Positions 17,155-18,155 of a stretch of DNA of 18,155 nucleotides are shown piece by piece; the first letter of the stretch is position 1, and the number at the start of each line of letters is the position of its first letter. Both the position numbers and the translations under genes were made by a program. The stretch comes from an uncultured Caulobacteraceae bacterium (GTDB lineage Bacteria; Pseudomonadota; Alphaproteobacteria; Caulobacterales; TH1-2), in the NCBI GenBank assembly GCA_937967425.1, contig CALBST010000249.1, positions 1 to 18,155 of the forward strand, read 5' to 3'. The notes under the pieces are model-generated. The model saw nothing but the letters and a program-made list of their open reading frames with translations, searched no databases and had not been told where the DNA came from.

Positions 17155-17973
17155 ATGGATCGGCGCGCATTGCTTGGCGGAGCGCTCGGCGTCAGCGTTC
17201 TTGCCGCGACCGGCGGTGCGGCCGCGCGAGAAAGCTCCTTTGACGCATTGCTAGCGGAACTTGAAAGCGATCCAAACCTCGTGGAAAGCGCTTGGACACG
17301 CCGCGAGCGGCAGGCGACGCGCAGCATCGGCCAAGGCACGCCCTCCTCGCGGCTGATTTCGCCGCGCGCAAGCGACATGATCGTACGCCTCGAAGTAAGC
17401 AGCCAACGCCGCTATGAGCGCTACTATACGCGCCCGATCTGGCCGGGCGGGCAGTCCGGCGTGACCATCGGCATTGGCTACGATCTCCGCTTCGCCAACG
17501 AAAATTTTCTCCTCCGCGATTGGGGCGAACTGCTCAGCGCCGAGATGATTAATACTCTGAAGTCTGTGCTCGGTCTCGGGCGAACCGACGCGCGCGACGC
17601 CCTGCCGAGCGTGCAAAGCGTTGAAGTGCCATGGGCGCCAGCGCTCAGCCAATTCGCGGCGTTTCTGCCCTATCCAACCAAGGAAACCGAAGACGCGTTC
17701 CCGAATTGCGCCGATCTGAACGACGACAGTTTCGGCGCGCTGGTTTCGCTGGTTTACAACCGTGGCTCCTCGATGTCGCCCAACAGCGAGCGCCGTCGCG
17801 AAATGCGTGAAATCCGCGATCTCATGCGCAACAAGGAATTCGCGCCGATTCCGGGTAAGATCCGCGAAATGAAGCGCATCTGGACCGATCCCGGATCACG
17901 CGGACTTGTGCTGCGCCGCGAACTCGAGGCGGTGCTATTCGAGGATGGTTTGGCGAACCAGGCCACAGAATAG
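17155..17973 (+). CDS. Exported lysozyme-like (GH24-type) protein, tentative
   Basis: The protein has 272 residues from the start chosen by its ribosome-binding site. The N-terminus (MDRRALLGGALGVSVLAATGGAAA) looks like a Tat or Sec signal cleaved near residue 24. The mature part recalls phage-lysozyme-like proteins: ISPRASDMIVRLEVSS with candidate catalytic E80, GVTIGIGYDLRF (102-113, the glycine-rich beta region), DSFGALVSLVYNRGSS (191-206) and a helical C-terminus ending RRELEAVLFEDG. Such enzymes cut peptidoglycan between MurNAc and GlcNAc in the periplasm. No phage genes, holin or cell-wall-binding repeats are near. It is followed 10 nt later by a secreted caspase-family gene, so the two are likely co-transcribed. 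The fold call comes from recognising motif spacing and needs a structural comparison. Confidence 0.6.
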   Translation: MDRRALLGGALGVSVLAATGGAAARESSFDALLAELESDPNLVESAWTRRERQATRSIGQGTPSSRLISPRASDMIVRLEVSSQRRYERYYTRPIWPGGQSGVTIGIGYDLRFANENFLLRDWGELLSAEMINTLKSVLGLGRTDARDALPSVQSVEVPWAPALSQFAAFLPYPTKETEDAFPNCADLNDDSFGALVSLVYNRGSSMSPNSERRREMREIRDLMRNKEFAPIPGKIREMKRIWTDPGSRGLVLRRELEAVLFEDGLANQATE

Positions 17974-17983
17974 GTCTCGCGAT

Positions 17984-18155
17984 ATGTGGCGCATACCAAT
18001 CATCGCCATCATCGGCGCGCTGGTGCTGAGCAGCGCGTCGGCGCAACCCACGCCGCCGCCGCGAATCGCACTCGTGATCGGCAACAGCGCTTATTCAGTC
18101 GTCTCGCCCCTACCGAATGCGCGGGGCGACGCGGAGCTAGTCGCGGAGCAATTGC
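17984..18155 (+). CDS. Secreted caspase-family (peptidase C14-like) protein, N-terminus only, cut by window edge
   Basis: The visible 57 residues comprise a Sec signal peptide (MWRIPIIAIIGALVLSSASA, cleaved before QP), a short Pro-rich spacer and the first strand of a caspase fold, RIALVIGNSAYSVVSPLPNARGDAEL in two adjoining pieces (from residue 27). The pattern of ALVIGNSAY followed by LxNxxxDA is the usual start of bacterial caspase-like (metacaspase/orthocaspase) domains. The catalytic His and Cys lie beyond the window, so activity cannot be judged. The gene starts 10 nt after the stop of the lysozyme-like gene with no clear ribosome-binding site, which favours translation by coupling or a shared transcript. 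Confidence 0.8.
   Translation, partial: MWRIPIIAIIGALVLSSASAQPTPPPRIALVIGNSAYSVVSPLPNARGDAELVAEQL

Noticed and set aside
17155..17973. Prophage remnant based on the lysozyme-like gene
   Set aside because: No holin, spanin, structural or integrase genes are near, and the product carries its own signal peptide.

Overview
The window is a GC-rich, gene-dense segment from a Gram-negative bacterium, most likely an alphaproteobacterium of the Caulobacterales/Hyphomonadaceae kind. That placement is an inference from the TonB-dependent receptor with a VVTARR box, the class III cyclase fused to an FGE-type domain, Tat-like signals, the caspase-family protein and the codon bias. No rRNA, tRNA, CRISPR array, transposase or integrase was found. 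Genes sit in a few long co-directional runs with very short gaps or 4-nt ATGA overlaps.

Layout, left to right. (1) 1-1168, minus strand: glutathione-dependent formaldehyde dehydrogenase followed by the first 15 codons of a GFA-family gene cut by the window edge. Together they form a formaldehyde/glutathione detoxification pair. (2) 1510-3092, plus strand: a translationally coupled pair, an unrecognised 386-aa protein and a Phd/YefM-like protein with an unusual basic tail. It is flanked and interrupted by several palindromes. (3) 9445 down to 3221, minus strand: five genes, namely TetR regulator, AMP-forming acyl-CoA synthetase, exported PL10-like pectate lyase, a membrane nucleotide cyclase fused to an FGE-like domain, and a CpdA-type cyclic-nucleotide phosphodiesterase. 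(4) 9526-12641, plus strand, divergent from (3): alpha/beta hydrolase overlapping a TonB-dependent receptor, ended by a clear intrinsic terminator. The intergenic region between (3) and (4) holds a good sigma70-like promoter and a palindrome at the expected start site.

(5) 12834-16388, plus strand: TetR, lipoprotein-type HlyD adaptor, ABC ATPase and ABC-2 permease, all joined by ATGA overlaps. A perfect 10+10 inverted repeat lies immediately before the first ATG, which looks leaderless. (6) 16385-17011, minus strand: a degenerate siroheme-synthase-like (CysG N-terminal) protein whose stop codon overlaps that of the permease. (7) 17155 to the right edge, plus strand: an exported lysozyme-like protein and, 10 nt later, the start of a secreted caspase-family protein cut by the window end.

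How they may work together (inference): blocks 3 and 4 look like an uptake-and-catabolism locus. The receptor would import an oligomer or ester released by the exported lyase, the hydrolase would cleave it, the synthetase would activate the acid as a CoA thioester, and the TetR protein would sense a ligand or CoA ester. The adjacent cyclase and phosphodiesterase supply both synthesis and breakdown of a cyclic nucleotide. Block 5 is a self-regulated efflux system. The items most worth following up are the coupled unknown/Phd-like pair, the cyclase-FGE fusion that lacks the FGE catalytic cysteines beside a phosphodiesterase, and the lysozyme-like/caspase pair.
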